From: DASQBT01 sp963746955
Lineage (GTDB): Bacteria; Pseudomonadota; Gammaproteobacteria; Burkholderiales; Thiobacillaceae
Direction: 5' to 3'
Length of the DNA: 64,000 bases
Assembly (NCBI GenBank): GCA_963746955.1
Contig: CAVVDR010000013.1
Location: 59,400-123,399, forward strand
Under the pieces are notes generated by a model. It made no database searches and was not told the DNA's origin. It saw only the letters and a list, made by a program, of their open reading frames with translations. Each line of letters begins with the position of its first letter. Position 1 is the first letter of the stretch. This document shows positions 16,065 to 24,462 of this stretch, one piece after another. A program made the position numbers and the translations under genes.

Positions 16065-16082
16065 GGCTCCGGCTCGAACTAC

Positions 16083-16280
16083 TTAACGATACCCACCATG
16101 ATCGTCGCGGTCTCCACCTTGGCGACCCGCATCATGGCCGCCTTGATCTCCTCTATGATCACGACTCTGACCGCGATCCTGGCTTCCCCGATAACCGTTG
16201 TCATGGCCTCGGTAGGGGTCAATAAAGCAACCGCTCAAACCGATTACCATCAAGCTTGCGATTAGCAGTAGTTTTTTCAT
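16083..16280 (-). CDS. Small charged lipoprotein
   Basis: A 65-residue product with a lipoprotein signal (MKKLLLIASLMVIGLSGC, Cys at residue 18). The mature part is about 47 residues, rich in Asp, Gly, His and Arg (GHDNGYRGSQDRGQSRDH). Short low-complexity lipoproteins like this are common and have no assigned function; the His/Asp content could bind metal, but that is speculation. It sits between the REP element and the entericidin-like gene. No homologue is recognised. Confidence 0.6.
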   Translation of the reverse strand: MKKLLLIASLMVIGLSGCFIDPYRGHDNGYRGSQDRGQSRDHRGDQGGHDAGRQGGDRDDHGGYR

Positions 16281-16508
16281 GATTCATCCTTTTATTAAAA
16301 CAGTTGACCCACCACTGGCTGCTTTTGCCGCATTCGCGGCGGCCGCAAACTGCACCCGGCGAAAGAATCCGGCAATGCACAAGAAGGGGCCCGGCAAAGT
16401 GGGTTATCTATTTGCCCTTCCTCCCCCGTCATGTGATGCCGGATTGCATGTCAATTTAGACCAACAGAGCCCAGTTGACGCGAGAGATGTCAGATTACTG
16501 GCCCGGTA

Positions 16509-16661
16509 TTACCTGTGCTCATTCGCCTCGTCCTTGATTGCTGAGCCGGTCTGCTGAATATCCTTGCCCGCGCCTGCAACCGTGTTGCACGCGGTCAGTG
16601 ACGCCGTCGCGCCGACCAGCAATAATGTCGCGAGCAGCGGCACCAAAATGTGTTTGATCAT
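16509..16661 (-). CDS. Entericidin A/B family lipoprotein
   Basis: A 50-residue membrane lipoprotein. The signal peptide ends at LTACNTVAGAGKDIQ, the hallmark of EcnA/EcnB-type entericidins, and the mature part is a short amphipathic helix (QQTGSAIKDEANEHR). AGGAG lies eight bases before the ATG used here; the longer open frame upstream is not supported. In enterobacteria EcnA/B form a toxin-antidote pair, but single copies in betaproteobacteria are usually stress-related with unknown role. Confidence 0.82.
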   Translation of the reverse strand: MIKHILVPLLATLLLVGATASLTACNTVAGAGKDIQQTGSAIKDEANEHR

Positions 16662-16911
16662 GATAAATCTCCTGATATCGAAAATGGATTGAGAATCGGA
16701 ACGCAAGAAACAAAGCTTGTCTCTGCACCGCAAGTCTCATCTTGCGCCTATATCCCGAGTTATTCTGTGCGTTACCGAACAGAGTGGGATTGGCTTTCTA
16801 TACGTTGGCGACAAATTGACCGGCTCGCGCATCTTTGTCCGCGTAGCGCGAACCCTGCGAAGACCAAACGGGGCGCCAGCCGCGGAACGCATCTGTCACC
16901 CGCGCTGCAAA

Positions 16912-17760
16912 TCACCCCGTCGCCTGCAATCGCAACAGCCTGGCCGCCTCTTCGGCGCGGATGTCATCAATTTCCCGCATCACGCCGTCCAGATCAACCG
17001 GCTTCACGCTGCGCTCGAAGCGGCCTGTGAGTTCGACTTCAGGATGCAGTGCGCCGCTCTTGTACAGCGACCAGATTTCCTTGCCGTATTCGGTGCCCAG
17101 AAGCTCCGGGGCGAACCGCCCTAAATAGGCCGTCAGGTTGCCGACATCGCGCTCCAACATGCTGCTGGCGTGGTTGTTACCCGCGGCATCCACGGCCTGC
17201 GGCAGGTCGATGATGACCGGGCCTTCGCTGCCGAGCAGGATGTTGTATTCGGAGAGGTCGCCATGGACGACGCCGGCGCACAGCATGCGAACCACTTCCA
17301 TCATCAGGATGTGGTGGCAGGCGCGTGCCTCTTCGGCGGTGAATTCCAGATCATTGAGCCTTGGCGCCGCGTTGCCCTGGTCGTCGGTAACCAGTTCCAT
17401 CAGCAGCACCCCTGCATGGAAATTGTAGGGCACCGGCACGCGCACGCCTGCGGCGGCAAGACGGTACAGGGCGGCGACTTCCGCGCTTTGCCATGCTTCT
17501 TCCTGCGCCTGCCGGCCGAATCGCGTGCCCTTGGCCATGGCGCGTGCCTGGCGGCTGTTCTTGGTCTTGCGGTTTTCGGTGTAATCGACGGCCTGGCGAA
17601 AGCTGCGCTTGTTGGCTTCCTTGTACACCTTGGCGCAACGTGTCTCGCCACCACAGCGGACGACAAAGACCATGGCTTCCTTGCCGCTCATCAACTGCCG
17701 GGTGACACTGTCGATCAGGCCGTCTTCGACCAGGGGCTGGAGTCTTTGAGGGATTTTCAT
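16912..17760 (-). CDS. RIO-type serine protein kinase
   Basis: Bacterial RIO-family kinase of 282 residues. Visible elements: the nucleotide loop SGKEAMVFVVR, the ATP lysine in CAKVYKE, the catalytic loop VVHGDLSEYNILL, and the metal-binding Asp in VIIDLPQAV. The start MKIPQRLQP matches the family; the open frame before it does not. It resembles the stand-alone RIO kinase of Pseudomonas rather than the ribosome-maturation RIO1/RIO2 of archaea and eukaryotes. The substrate is unknown. Confidence 0.87.
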   Translation of the reverse strand: MKIPQRLQPLVEDGLIDSVTRQLMSGKEAMVFVVRCGGETRCAKVYKEANKRSFRQAVDYTENRKTKNSRQARAMAKGTRFGRQAQEEAWQSAEVAALYRLAAAGVRVPVPYNFHAGVLLMELVTDDQGNAAPRLNDLEFTAEEARACHHILMMEVVRMLCAGVVHGDLSEYNILLGSEGPVIIDLPQAVDAAGNNHASSMLERDVGNLTAYLGRFAPELLGTEYGKEIWSLYKSGALHPEVELTGRFERSVKPVDLDGVMREIDDIRAEEAARLLRLQATG

Positions 17761-17924
17761 TGAGGGCGCTCGTGCGCGGGTTGAACAACGGGGACGGACG
17801 CAATGCAACGTCTCTTTTTCTATTTTACTCCTGTTCAGCCGAGGAGACGCCCACCAATACCTTGATGCATTCCGGATCGCTCCGCAGCGGTTCCCGTCTG
17901 TCTGCGGATTTCCAACTCAGGACA

Positions 17925-18281
17925 TTAGTCTCCCGAATAGACACAGCCTGAACGATGGGATTCATGAATGACGACCTTGCTCAGGTCTGGCAGGCCGGGT
18001 TTGAGCTTATGCCAGATCCATTCAACCAGCCGTTCACTGGTCGGGTTTTCCAGCCCCGGAATATCGTTAAGATAACGATGGTCGAGTTGGGCCAGGATGG
18101 GCTCGAAGGCCGCATCGAGGTCGGCAAAGTCGATTACCCAGCCCTTGACCGGACTGATCGGCGCGCTGACGAAAATTTCCAGTCGAAACGAATGGCCATG
18201 CACGTTGCTGCAAGGATGGGAAGCCGGCAAATTGGGCAGGCGCCGCGCTGCCTCGATGTAGTAGAGATTGAAGATTTCCAT
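17925..18281 (-). CDS. queD: 6-carboxytetrahydropterin synthase QueD
   Basis: Zinc enzyme of the PTPS family that makes 6-carboxy-5,6,7,8-tetrahydropterin in queuosine/7-deazaguanine synthesis. The 118-residue product has the family's catalytic Cys next to the zinc HxH (CSNVHGHSF), IDFADLDAAFEPI, LDHRYLNDI, and a C-terminal HESHRSGCVY with the catalytic His and Glu. The start MEIFNLYYIEAARRL is conserved; the long upstream extension overlaps the next gene. It lies 5 bases after the zinc-ribbon gene, probably in one transcript. Confidence 0.92.
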   Translation of the reverse strand: MEIFNLYYIEAARRLPNLPASHPCSNVHGHSFRLEIFVSAPISPVKGWVIDFADLDAAFEPILAQLDHRYLNDIPGLENPTSERLVEWIWHKLKPGLPDLSKVVIHESHRSGCVYSGD

Positions 18282-18286
18282 CAGTC

Positions 18287-18646
18287 TTATTTTCCGAAAA
18301 GCTTGTCCAGCGCGTCTCTTGCGCCGGATGAGCCGGCGGGGGAAGGTTCGGTCCCGCCGAACAGGGCATCGAGGTCGGCTCGAGCACTCATCGACCCGGA
18401 CTGGTTCGCTGCGTGGTAGGCACGCGGATTGGGTTGAAAGTAGCCGCAAAAATTGGCCCGGTCCTTGTCCTTCACTTCGTCCGCGATGGGTTCGCGGCAT
18501 TGCTTGGCCACCTTGGGTTCGTAGAACTCGCACAGCTTGCAGACATGCACTTGCGCGTGGCAAGCCGGACACTCGTCCTGGCGCATGAGCGGCAAGGACA
18601 GTTCCGACAGGGATGCGCCGCAGCGCCAGCAAAACAGCTCGTCCAT
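18287..18646 (-). CDS. Zinc-ribbon protein of unknown function
   Basis: A 119-residue protein with two cysteine clusters: CWRCG at residues 6-10 paired with CPACHAQVHVCKLC, and a later C in KQCREP and NFCGYF. This suggests one or two zinc ribbons. The C-terminal half is disordered and ends in two short helices that both contain LDALFG or LDKLFG, a possible peptide-docking motif. No signal peptide. It overlaps nothing and precedes queD by 5 bases. The function is unknown; adaptor or RNA-related roles are possible. Confidence 0.72.
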   Translation of the reverse strand: MDELFCWRCGASLSELSLPLMRQDECPACHAQVHVCKLCEFYEPKVAKQCREPIADEVKDKDRANFCGYFQPNPRAYHAANQSGSMSARADLDALFGGTEPSPAGSSGARDALDKLFGK

Positions 18647-18668
18647 GACGCTATGTTACCCTCACGAC

Positions 18669-19334
18669 ATGGAGGATTCACCGCTCGCGCGACTCGATAT
18701 CGGGCAATGGGCTTGGGAGTTTTTGCGCCGCAATCCGGAATATCTGGCGGACTATCGGGAGTTCATCGCAGTCTGGCAGGCGCTGGAGCAGGACTGCGGC
18801 GCCGCGCCTGCGCGGGATTTCTTCCGCTGGAAGCAGGATCCGCGCGCTTCCCGTCCGTCCTGGGATCCCAGCCGCAGCACCGGCTCGGCCTGCACGACAG
18901 ATGATGAAGAACAGCAATTGATCGAATGCTGGATGGGTGCCAAATGGGGCTTCTATCAATTCCCCCAGGATCCCGCGCGCCCTGCCCTGGAACTGGCCGC
19001 GCCCATCAACTGGCGCCCGCCTCCGCCATTCAATTTGCACAGCAGGGAACAGTCGCCCTATCGGCAACATCTCATTTTTGATCTGTCCCTGCCCCTCCCG
19101 GCCCAGTTGGAAGCGGCCAGACAGTGGCTGGTCGGCGAGCAAATCAAGCTGCGCCGTCAAGGCCAGCCCGCACCCCGGAGCCTGGAAAATCAGCGCAGCC
19201 GCTGGGCGGAGTTGATTGAAATCCTGGATCAGGCCGATTCAAGTCATGCGCGTTGGGCAGAAGCCGCCCACATGATTCAGCAGGGTTACCGCGATATCCT
19301 TCACCTGCGGCGGAACGAAGACTCTGGCTCATAG
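18669..19334 (+). CDS. DUF6499-like protein, possible transcription regulator
   Basis: A 221-residue soluble protein. The N-terminal block WEFLRRNPEYLADYREF is the pattern of DUF6499/putative regulator domains often seen on mobile elements of alpha- and betaproteobacteria (recalled, not searched). The middle has WGFYQFPQDP and a strand-rich segment, and the C-terminus is helical. The start ATG (MEDSPLARL) faces the zinc-ribbon gene 22 bases away, so the two must share a promoter region. The function is unproven. Confidence 0.65.
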   Translation: MEDSPLARLDIGQWAWEFLRRNPEYLADYREFIAVWQALEQDCGAAPARDFFRWKQDPRASRPSWDPSRSTGSACTTDDEEQQLIECWMGAKWGFYQFPQDPARPALELAAPINWRPPPPFNLHSREQSPYRQHLIFDLSLPLPAQLEAARQWLVGEQIKLRRQGQPAPRSLENQRSRWAELIEILDQADSSHARWAEAAHMIQQGYRDILHLRRNEDSGS

Positions 19335-19381
19335 CCCAAGGTAAACTTCAACTTTTGCCACTTTCGCGAGAATACAAAACG

Positions 19382-20179
19382 ATGCCTATGGATGTAGTGG
19401 ATTACGAAATTTTCGGCGCAGACATGCAGTACGTGGAGGTTGAACTGGATCCCGGCGAAGCGGCCATCGGTGAAGCCGGCGCCATGATGTATATGGATCC
19501 GGACATTTCCATGGACACGATTTTCGGCGACGGTTCGGCGCAGCAAAGCGGCTTGATCGGCAAGCTGATGGGAGCGGGCAAGCGCCTGCTGACGGGTGAA
19601 TCCCTGTTCACCACCGTGTTCCAGAACCAGGGCAGCGGCAAGCGCCGCGTCGCCTTTGCCGCGCCCTACCCGGGGCGCATCGTGCCGATGGACCTGAAGG
19701 AACTGGGCGGCACCCTGATTTGCCAGAAAGAAGCCTTTCTCTGCGCTGCCAAGGGCGTCAGTCTGGGCATTGCCTTCCAGCGCAAACTGGGGGTGGGCCT
19801 GTTCGGCGGCGAAGGCTTCATCATGGAAAGACTCGACGGCGACGGCCTCGCCTTCATTCATGCCGGAGGCATGCTGATGGAACGCAGCCTTGCACCGGGC
19901 GAAACCCTGCGCGTGGATACGGGCTGCATCGCCGCCCTTGCGCCCAGCGTTAACTTTGATATCCAGTATGTAGGCAAGCTCAAGTCCGCCCTGTTCGGCG
20001 GCGAGGGCCTGTTCTTCGCCACGCTCACCGGCCCAGGCAAGATCTGGCTGCAGTCGCTGCCCTTCTCGCGCCTGGCCGGCCGCATCTGGATGGCCGCGCC
20101 CCAGGGCGGCGGCCGGCAGGTGGGCGAAGGCTCCCTCCTGGGTGGCTTGGGCGGCTTGCTGGATGGCGACAACGCTTAG
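19382..20179 (+). CDS. AIM24/TIGR00266 family protein
   Basis: A 265-residue soluble protein of the AIM24 (TIGR00266) beta-sandwich family. The start MPMDVVDYEIFG and the EAGAMMYMDPDISMDT and GEGFIMERLDGDG stretches are characteristic, and the product ends in a short glycine-rich tail. Bacterial members have no settled function. The frame is open upstream but overlaps the preceding gene. It is followed by the export operon, 50 bases before the proposed adaptor start. Confidence 0.85.
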   Translation: MPMDVVDYEIFGADMQYVEVELDPGEAAIGEAGAMMYMDPDISMDTIFGDGSAQQSGLIGKLMGAGKRLLTGESLFTTVFQNQGSGKRRVAFAAPYPGRIVPMDLKELGGTLICQKEAFLCAAKGVSLGIAFQRKLGVGLFGGEGFIMERLDGDGLAFIHAGGMLMERSLAPGETLRVDTGCIAALAPSVNFDIQYVGKLKSALFGGEGLFFATLTGPGKIWLQSLPFSRLAGRIWMAAPQGGGRQVGEGSLLGGLGGLLDGDNA

Positions 20180-20229
20180 TGCCGTCCTCCGCTGGACGGG
20201 GCGAAATAAATCACCAATAGGAGCCCATC

Positions 20230-21384
20230 ATCACTCGCTCAACCCTGGTTAAGACAACCATTGCGCTGCTGGTCGTCGGCCTTGCTGGCTTTGGCATCTG
20301 GCATGCGACCCGCCCCAAGCCGATTTCTGTCGCTGTTGCCACGGTGGATGAGGGACCGGTGGAAGACACGGTGGCCAACACCCGGGCGGGCACCATCAAG
20401 GCCTGCCGCCGCGCCAAGCTGGCGCCGTCCACGGGCGGCCAGATCGTCAAGCTGTGGGTGAAGGAAGGGGAGCGGGTCAAGCAAGGTCAACCCCTGCTGG
20501 AACTATGGAACGTTGATCTGGCTGCCGAGACCGACCTCGCCCGCAGACAGGTTGCGACCGCACGCGAGCAGCAAAAACAAGCCTGCATCGTCGCCGCCAA
20601 TGCGAGAAGGGATGCGGAACGCACGCGCGAGTTGGCGGGCAAGGGATTTGTGAGCCCGCAGAGTGTCGACAATGCCGAATCCCAGGCCCGTTCCAGCGCC
20701 GCGGCTTGCGATACGGCCAGCGCCCAGATCAGGCAGGCGCAGGCGCAGATCGATGTGGCCAAGGCCGGCATGGCCCGCACCTTCCTGAAAGCGCCCTTTG
20801 CCGGCGTCGTCGCGCGCATCACCGGCGAACTGGGCGAATTCACCACCCCCTCGCCGCCGGGCATCCCCACCCCGCCTGCGGTGGACCTGATCGATGACTC
20901 CTGCCTGTACGTTTCGACGCCCATGGATGAAATCGATGCGCCGAAAATTCACGTGGGCATGCCGGCGCGCATCACCCTGGATGCCCTGCCCGGCAAGGTC
21001 TTCAAGGGCCGGGTCAGGCGTATTGCCCCCTACGTGCTGGAAGTCGAGAAGCAGGCCCGTACGGTCGATGTGGAAACCGATTTCATCGAGGAGAGTCCTG
21101 ACATTCAGCGCTTGCTGGCCGGTTTCAGCGCGGATGCGGAAGTGATCATAGAGCGCAAGGAGAAGGTGCTGCGCATCCCGACCCAGGCGCTCATCGAAGG
21201 CAAACGGGTATGGCTGGTCGGCGCGGACAACAAACTGGTGGAGCGCACCGTCACGACCGGCCTGTCCAACTGGTCCTACACCGAGATCAAGGATGGACTG
21301 AGCAGCGGGGACCGCATCGTGACCACCCTGGACCGCGAGGGTCTTAAAGCCGGAGCAGCGGTCAGCATCGAGCCGGAGAAATGA
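20230..21384 (+). CDS. HlyD/RND-type periplasmic adaptor of an ABC exporter
   Basis: Membrane-fusion protein of about 384 residues with an N-terminal membrane anchor (TTIALLVVGLAGFGIWHA), a lipoyl-like half (APSTGGQIVKLWVKEGERVKQ), a long coiled hairpin rich in Ala/Gln/Arg and a beta-barrel. It bridges the inner-membrane permease to an outer-membrane channel. No ATG, GTG or TTG precedes the anchor; the first standard start is GTG 20344, which would remove the anchor. An ATC at 20230 sits six bases after a strong GGAG, so I infer initiation there or a base error. Its stop overlaps the ATPase ATG. Confidence 0.82.
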   Translation: MTRSTLVKTTIALLVVGLAGFGIWHATRPKPISVAVATVDEGPVEDTVANTRAGTIKACRRAKLAPSTGGQIVKLWVKEGERVKQGQPLLELWNVDLAAETDLARRQVATAREQQKQACIVAANARRDAERTRELAGKGFVSPQSVDNAESQARSSAAACDTASAQIRQAQAQIDVAKAGMARTFLKAPFAGVVARITGELGEFTTPSPPGIPTPPAVDLIDDSCLYVSTPMDEIDAPKIHVGMPARITLDALPGKVFKGRVRRIAPYVLEVEKQARTVDVETDFIEESPDIQRLLAGFSADAEVIIERKEKVLRIPTQALIEGKRVWLVGADNKLVERTVTTGLSNWSYTEIKDGLSSGDRIVTTLDREGLKAGAAVSIEPEK

Positions 21385-22052
21385 TCCGGCTGAGGGAGAT
21401 TCAGCGCATTTTCCGTATGGGGGATCAGGAAGTGCGCGCTCTGGACGGCATCAATCTGGAAATCGCGGCTGGCGAATACGTGTCCATCCAGGGCCCTTCC
21501 GGTTCGGGCAAGTCCACCCTGCTCAACGTCATTGGCCTGCTCGACCACGTGGACGGCGGACGCTATGAGCTGGAGGACGGAGACGTGACCGATCTGACCG
21601 AAGAACAGCGCGCCCGGGTGCGACAGGAAAAGATCGGTTTCGTTTTCCAGGCGTTTCACCTGGTGCCCCGACTCACTGCCAGAGAAAATGTGGAACTGCC
21701 GCTGATGCTTGCCGGGGTTGCCTTGTCCGAGCGCCGCAGCCGGGTGGAGCACACGCTGGCCGATTACGGTTTGATCGACAGGGCCGGCCACCGGCCCGCC
21801 GAACTGTCGGGCGGACAGCGCCAGCGGGTGGCCATCGCCCGCGCAACCGTCATGCAACCCGGCGTGCTGCTGGCCGACGAGCCCACCGGCAATCTGGATC
21901 ACACCATCGGCCGGGAAGTCATCGCCTTGCTGGAAAAGCTCAACCGCGAGGGCACCGTGCTCATCATGGTGACCCATGACCCGGAACTGGCAGAACGGGC
22001 AAGGCGCAAGATCCGCATGCGCGACGGCCATATCATCAGCGACGAGCCATGA
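21381..22052 (+). CDS. ABC transporter ATP-binding protein (MacB/LolD type)
   Basis: Stand-alone ATPase of 223 residues that powers the neighbouring permeases. Walker A GPSGSGKST (38-46), signature LSGGQRQRVAIARA (from 142) and Walker B LLADEPTGNLD are all intact. This is the subgroup that works by mechanotransmission with FtsX-type permeases (MacB, LolCDE), and it moves no substrate through the membrane channel itself. Overlaps the adaptor and the first permease by four bases each (ATGA), so the operon is tightly coupled. Confidence 0.94.
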   Translation: MIRLREIQRIFRMGDQEVRALDGINLEIAAGEYVSIQGPSGSGKSTLLNVIGLLDHVDGGRYELEDGDVTDLTEEQRARVRQEKIGFVFQAFHLVPRLTARENVELPLMLAGVALSERRSRVEHTLADYGLIDRAGHRPAELSGGQRQRVAIARATVMQPGVLLADEPTGNLDHTIGREVIALLEKLNREGTVLIMVTHDPELAERARRKIRMRDGHIISDEP

Positions 22053-23257
22053 AGCTGGGCGATACGTTGCGATTTTCCGCATCCACCCTGCGCTCCCAGC
22101 GCCTGCGCTCGCTGCTCATCATCGCCGCCATGGCGCTGGGCGTGGGGGCGGTCGTGGTGCTCACCGCCCTGGGCGAAGGCGCGCGCCGCTATGTGCTCAA
22201 CCAGTTTGCTTCCATCGGCACCAATATCCTCATCGTCCTGCCCGGCCGGGCGGAAACGACCGGCGCCATGCCCGGCGCCATGAGTGGCGAAACGCCCAGG
22301 GACCTGACCCTGGATGACGCAAAGGCCTTGTTGATGCTGCCCACGGTCCGGCGCCTTGCGCCGCTGAACGTTGGCACCAGTGAAATCACGGCGGGCGGCG
22401 TGCTCAAGGAGGCCGTCATCCTGGGCAGCACACAGGAATTCCTCGCCGTGCGCAACATGAAACTGAGCACCGGCCGCTTCATCGAAACGCCGCAGTGGGA
22501 CAATGCACCGCCGCAAATCGTGCTGGGGACAGGGCTGGTCAAGGACCTGTTCGCCGGCAGGAATCCGCTCGGTCAATGGGTGCGGCTGGGAGACCGGCGT
22601 TTCCGGGTGGTGGGCACCCTGGCGCCGCAGGGAGAAGCGATGGGATTCAACACCGACGAGACCGCGATCATCCCGGTCAACCAGGCGCAAAGCCTGCTCA
22701 ATACCTCCTCTCTTTTCCGCGTGCTGGTGGAGGCGAAGAACCGCACCGTCATCGAACCGGCCAAGCAGGACATCAAGGACACGCTCAAGCGGCGTCACGA
22801 GGGGGAGGAAGACATCACGGTGATCACGCAGGATGCAATCCTGGCGACCTTCGACAAGATCTTTCGCGCACTCACCCTGGCGGTCAGCGGCATTGCCGCG
22901 ATCAGCCTGGGGGTGGCCGGCATTCTGGTGATGAATGTCATGCTGGTCGCGGTGGCGCAGCGCACCAGCGAAATCGGTCTCCTGAAAGCTCTCGGCGCCC
23001 AGGCGGCTGACATTCGCCGCATGTTCTTCGCCGAGGCCGCCCTGTTGTCCCTGCTGGGTGCGGCGGCAGGCCTGATTTGCGGCTTTGGCGGCAGCGCCCT
23101 GCTGCGCGCAATCTATCCTGCCCTGCCCGCTTTCCCGCCCTTTTGGGCGGTTGCCGCAGGGGCCGCCACCGCGCTCATTACCGGCATCCTGTTCGCGTTG
23201 CTGCCGGCCAACCGTGCTGCAAGGCTGGAGCCGGTATTTGCTTTGGGCCGCAAATGA
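22049..23257 (+). CDS. MacB-type ABC permease 1
   Basis: FtsX/MacB_PCD permease of 402 residues: one N-terminal membrane helix, a periplasmic core of about 230 residues, and three C-terminal helices. The cytosolic coupling motif is seen as RTSEIGLLKALGAQ. Its ATG overlaps the ATPase stop. Unlike MacB, the ATPase is a separate chain. The next gene encodes a second, different permease of the same fold, so the exporter is probably a heterodimer like LolCE. The substrate is unknown. Confidence 0.9.
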   Translation: MKLGDTLRFSASTLRSQRLRSLLIIAAMALGVGAVVVLTALGEGARRYVLNQFASIGTNILIVLPGRAETTGAMPGAMSGETPRDLTLDDAKALLMLPTVRRLAPLNVGTSEITAGGVLKEAVILGSTQEFLAVRNMKLSTGRFIETPQWDNAPPQIVLGTGLVKDLFAGRNPLGQWVRLGDRRFRVVGTLAPQGEAMGFNTDETAIIPVNQAQSLLNTSSLFRVLVEAKNRTVIEPAKQDIKDTLKRRHEGEEDITVITQDAILATFDKIFRALTLAVSGIAAISLGVAGILVMNVMLVAVAQRTSEIGLLKALGAQAADIRRMFFAEAALLSLLGAAAGLICGFGGSALLRAIYPALPAFPPFWAVAAGAATALITGILFALLPANRAARLEPVFALGRK

Positions 23258-24453
23258 CGTTCATCGACAGCCTGAGATTCGCCGCCCGTTCGCTCGGCGC
23301 GCAGCGACTGCGCACTGCCCTGTCGGCAGCCGGCATTGCGGTGGGCATTGCCGCGGTCATATTACTCACCTCGATCGGCGCCGGGATTCAGCAATTCGTC
23401 ATTTCGGAATTCACCCAGTTCGGCACCCACCTGATCGGCATCACGCCGGGAAAGACCCAGGCCCACGGCGCCCAGGTCGGCACCATCGGTACGGTGCGTC
23501 CCCTCACCGTGGACGACGCCCAGGCCCTCGCCCGACTGCCTCAGGTGGCAGCAACCAATGCGGTGGTGACCGGCAATGCCCAGGTGAAGGCAAATGGCCG
23601 CAGCCGCCGGGTCACGTTGTATGGAACCGGAGCCGAATTGCCCAAGGTCCTCAACATGAGGGTGGCGGTGGGACGCTATCTGCCGGTGGACAACCCGGAT
23701 GCGCCACGGGCCTTTGCCGTGCTGGGTGCCAAGGCGCGCAAGGAATTGTTTGGCACGCTCAACCCGCTGGGCGAACGGATCGATGTGGGCGGGCAGCGCT
23801 ATCGCATCATCGGCGTGATGGAAGCAAAGGGTCAGGTGTTGGGCTTTGATCTGGACGACACCGTGTATGTCCCGGTCGCCAAGGCTCTGGAACTTTTCAA
23901 CCGTTCCAGCCTGATGGAAATCGACGTGAGCTACAAACCCCAGGCGCCGGTCGATGAGGTGGTGCTGGCCATGAAGAGGCTGCTGGTCACCCGTCATGGG
24001 CTGGAAGACTTCACCATTACTCCGCAGCAGCAGATGCTTTCCACCCTGAGCACGGTGCTGGAAGTGCTGACCTTCGCGGTAGGCGCCTTGGGCAGCATCT
24101 CCCTGCTGGTCGGCGGTGTGGGCATCGTGACCCTGATGCACATTGCCGTCACCGAGCGCACCAGCGAGATTGGCCTGCTCACGGCCCTGGGCGCGACCCG
24201 GGCGCGGGTGCGCACCCTGTTTCTCATGGAGGCCATCGCGCTCTCAAGCTTTGGCGGCCTGCTCGGACTCATGGTGGGCGGTGGCATGGCCTGGTTGTTA
24301 AAGACCTTTCTTCCTGCCCTGCCGGTGGTCACGCCCTGGGACTATGTGTTTGGCGCGCTGGGGATTTCCGTACTGATCGGCCTGGTCGCAGGCGTCTATC
24401 CGGCGATGCAGGCCGCCAAGCTGGATCCGGTGGACGCACTGCATGCCGAATAG
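23254..24453 (+). CDS. MacB-type ABC permease 2
   Basis: Second FtsX/MacB_PCD permease, 399 residues, with the same topology as its neighbour but clearly diverged. The coupling helix reads RTSEIGLLTALGATRARV. The ATG start (MTFIDSLRFA) overlaps the stop of permease 1 by four bases; the longer open frame upstream only shadows permease 1. Together with the single ATPase and the adaptor it completes a tripartite ABC efflux set, except that no outer-membrane factor is encoded here. Confidence 0.9.
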   Translation: MTFIDSLRFAARSLGAQRLRTALSAAGIAVGIAAVILLTSIGAGIQQFVISEFTQFGTHLIGITPGKTQAHGAQVGTIGTVRPLTVDDAQALARLPQVAATNAVVTGNAQVKANGRSRRVTLYGTGAELPKVLNMRVAVGRYLPVDNPDAPRAFAVLGAKARKELFGTLNPLGERIDVGGQRYRIIGVMEAKGQVLGFDLDDTVYVPVAKALELFNRSSLMEIDVSYKPQAPVDEVVLAMKRLLVTRHGLEDFTITPQQQMLSTLSTVLEVLTFAVGALGSISLLVGGVGIVTLMHIAVTERTSEIGLLTALGATRARVRTLFLMEAIALSSFGGLLGLMVGGGMAWLLKTFLPALPVVTPWDYVFGALGISVLIGLVAGVYPAMQAAKLDPVDALHAE

Positions 24454-24462
24454 AATGACCCC

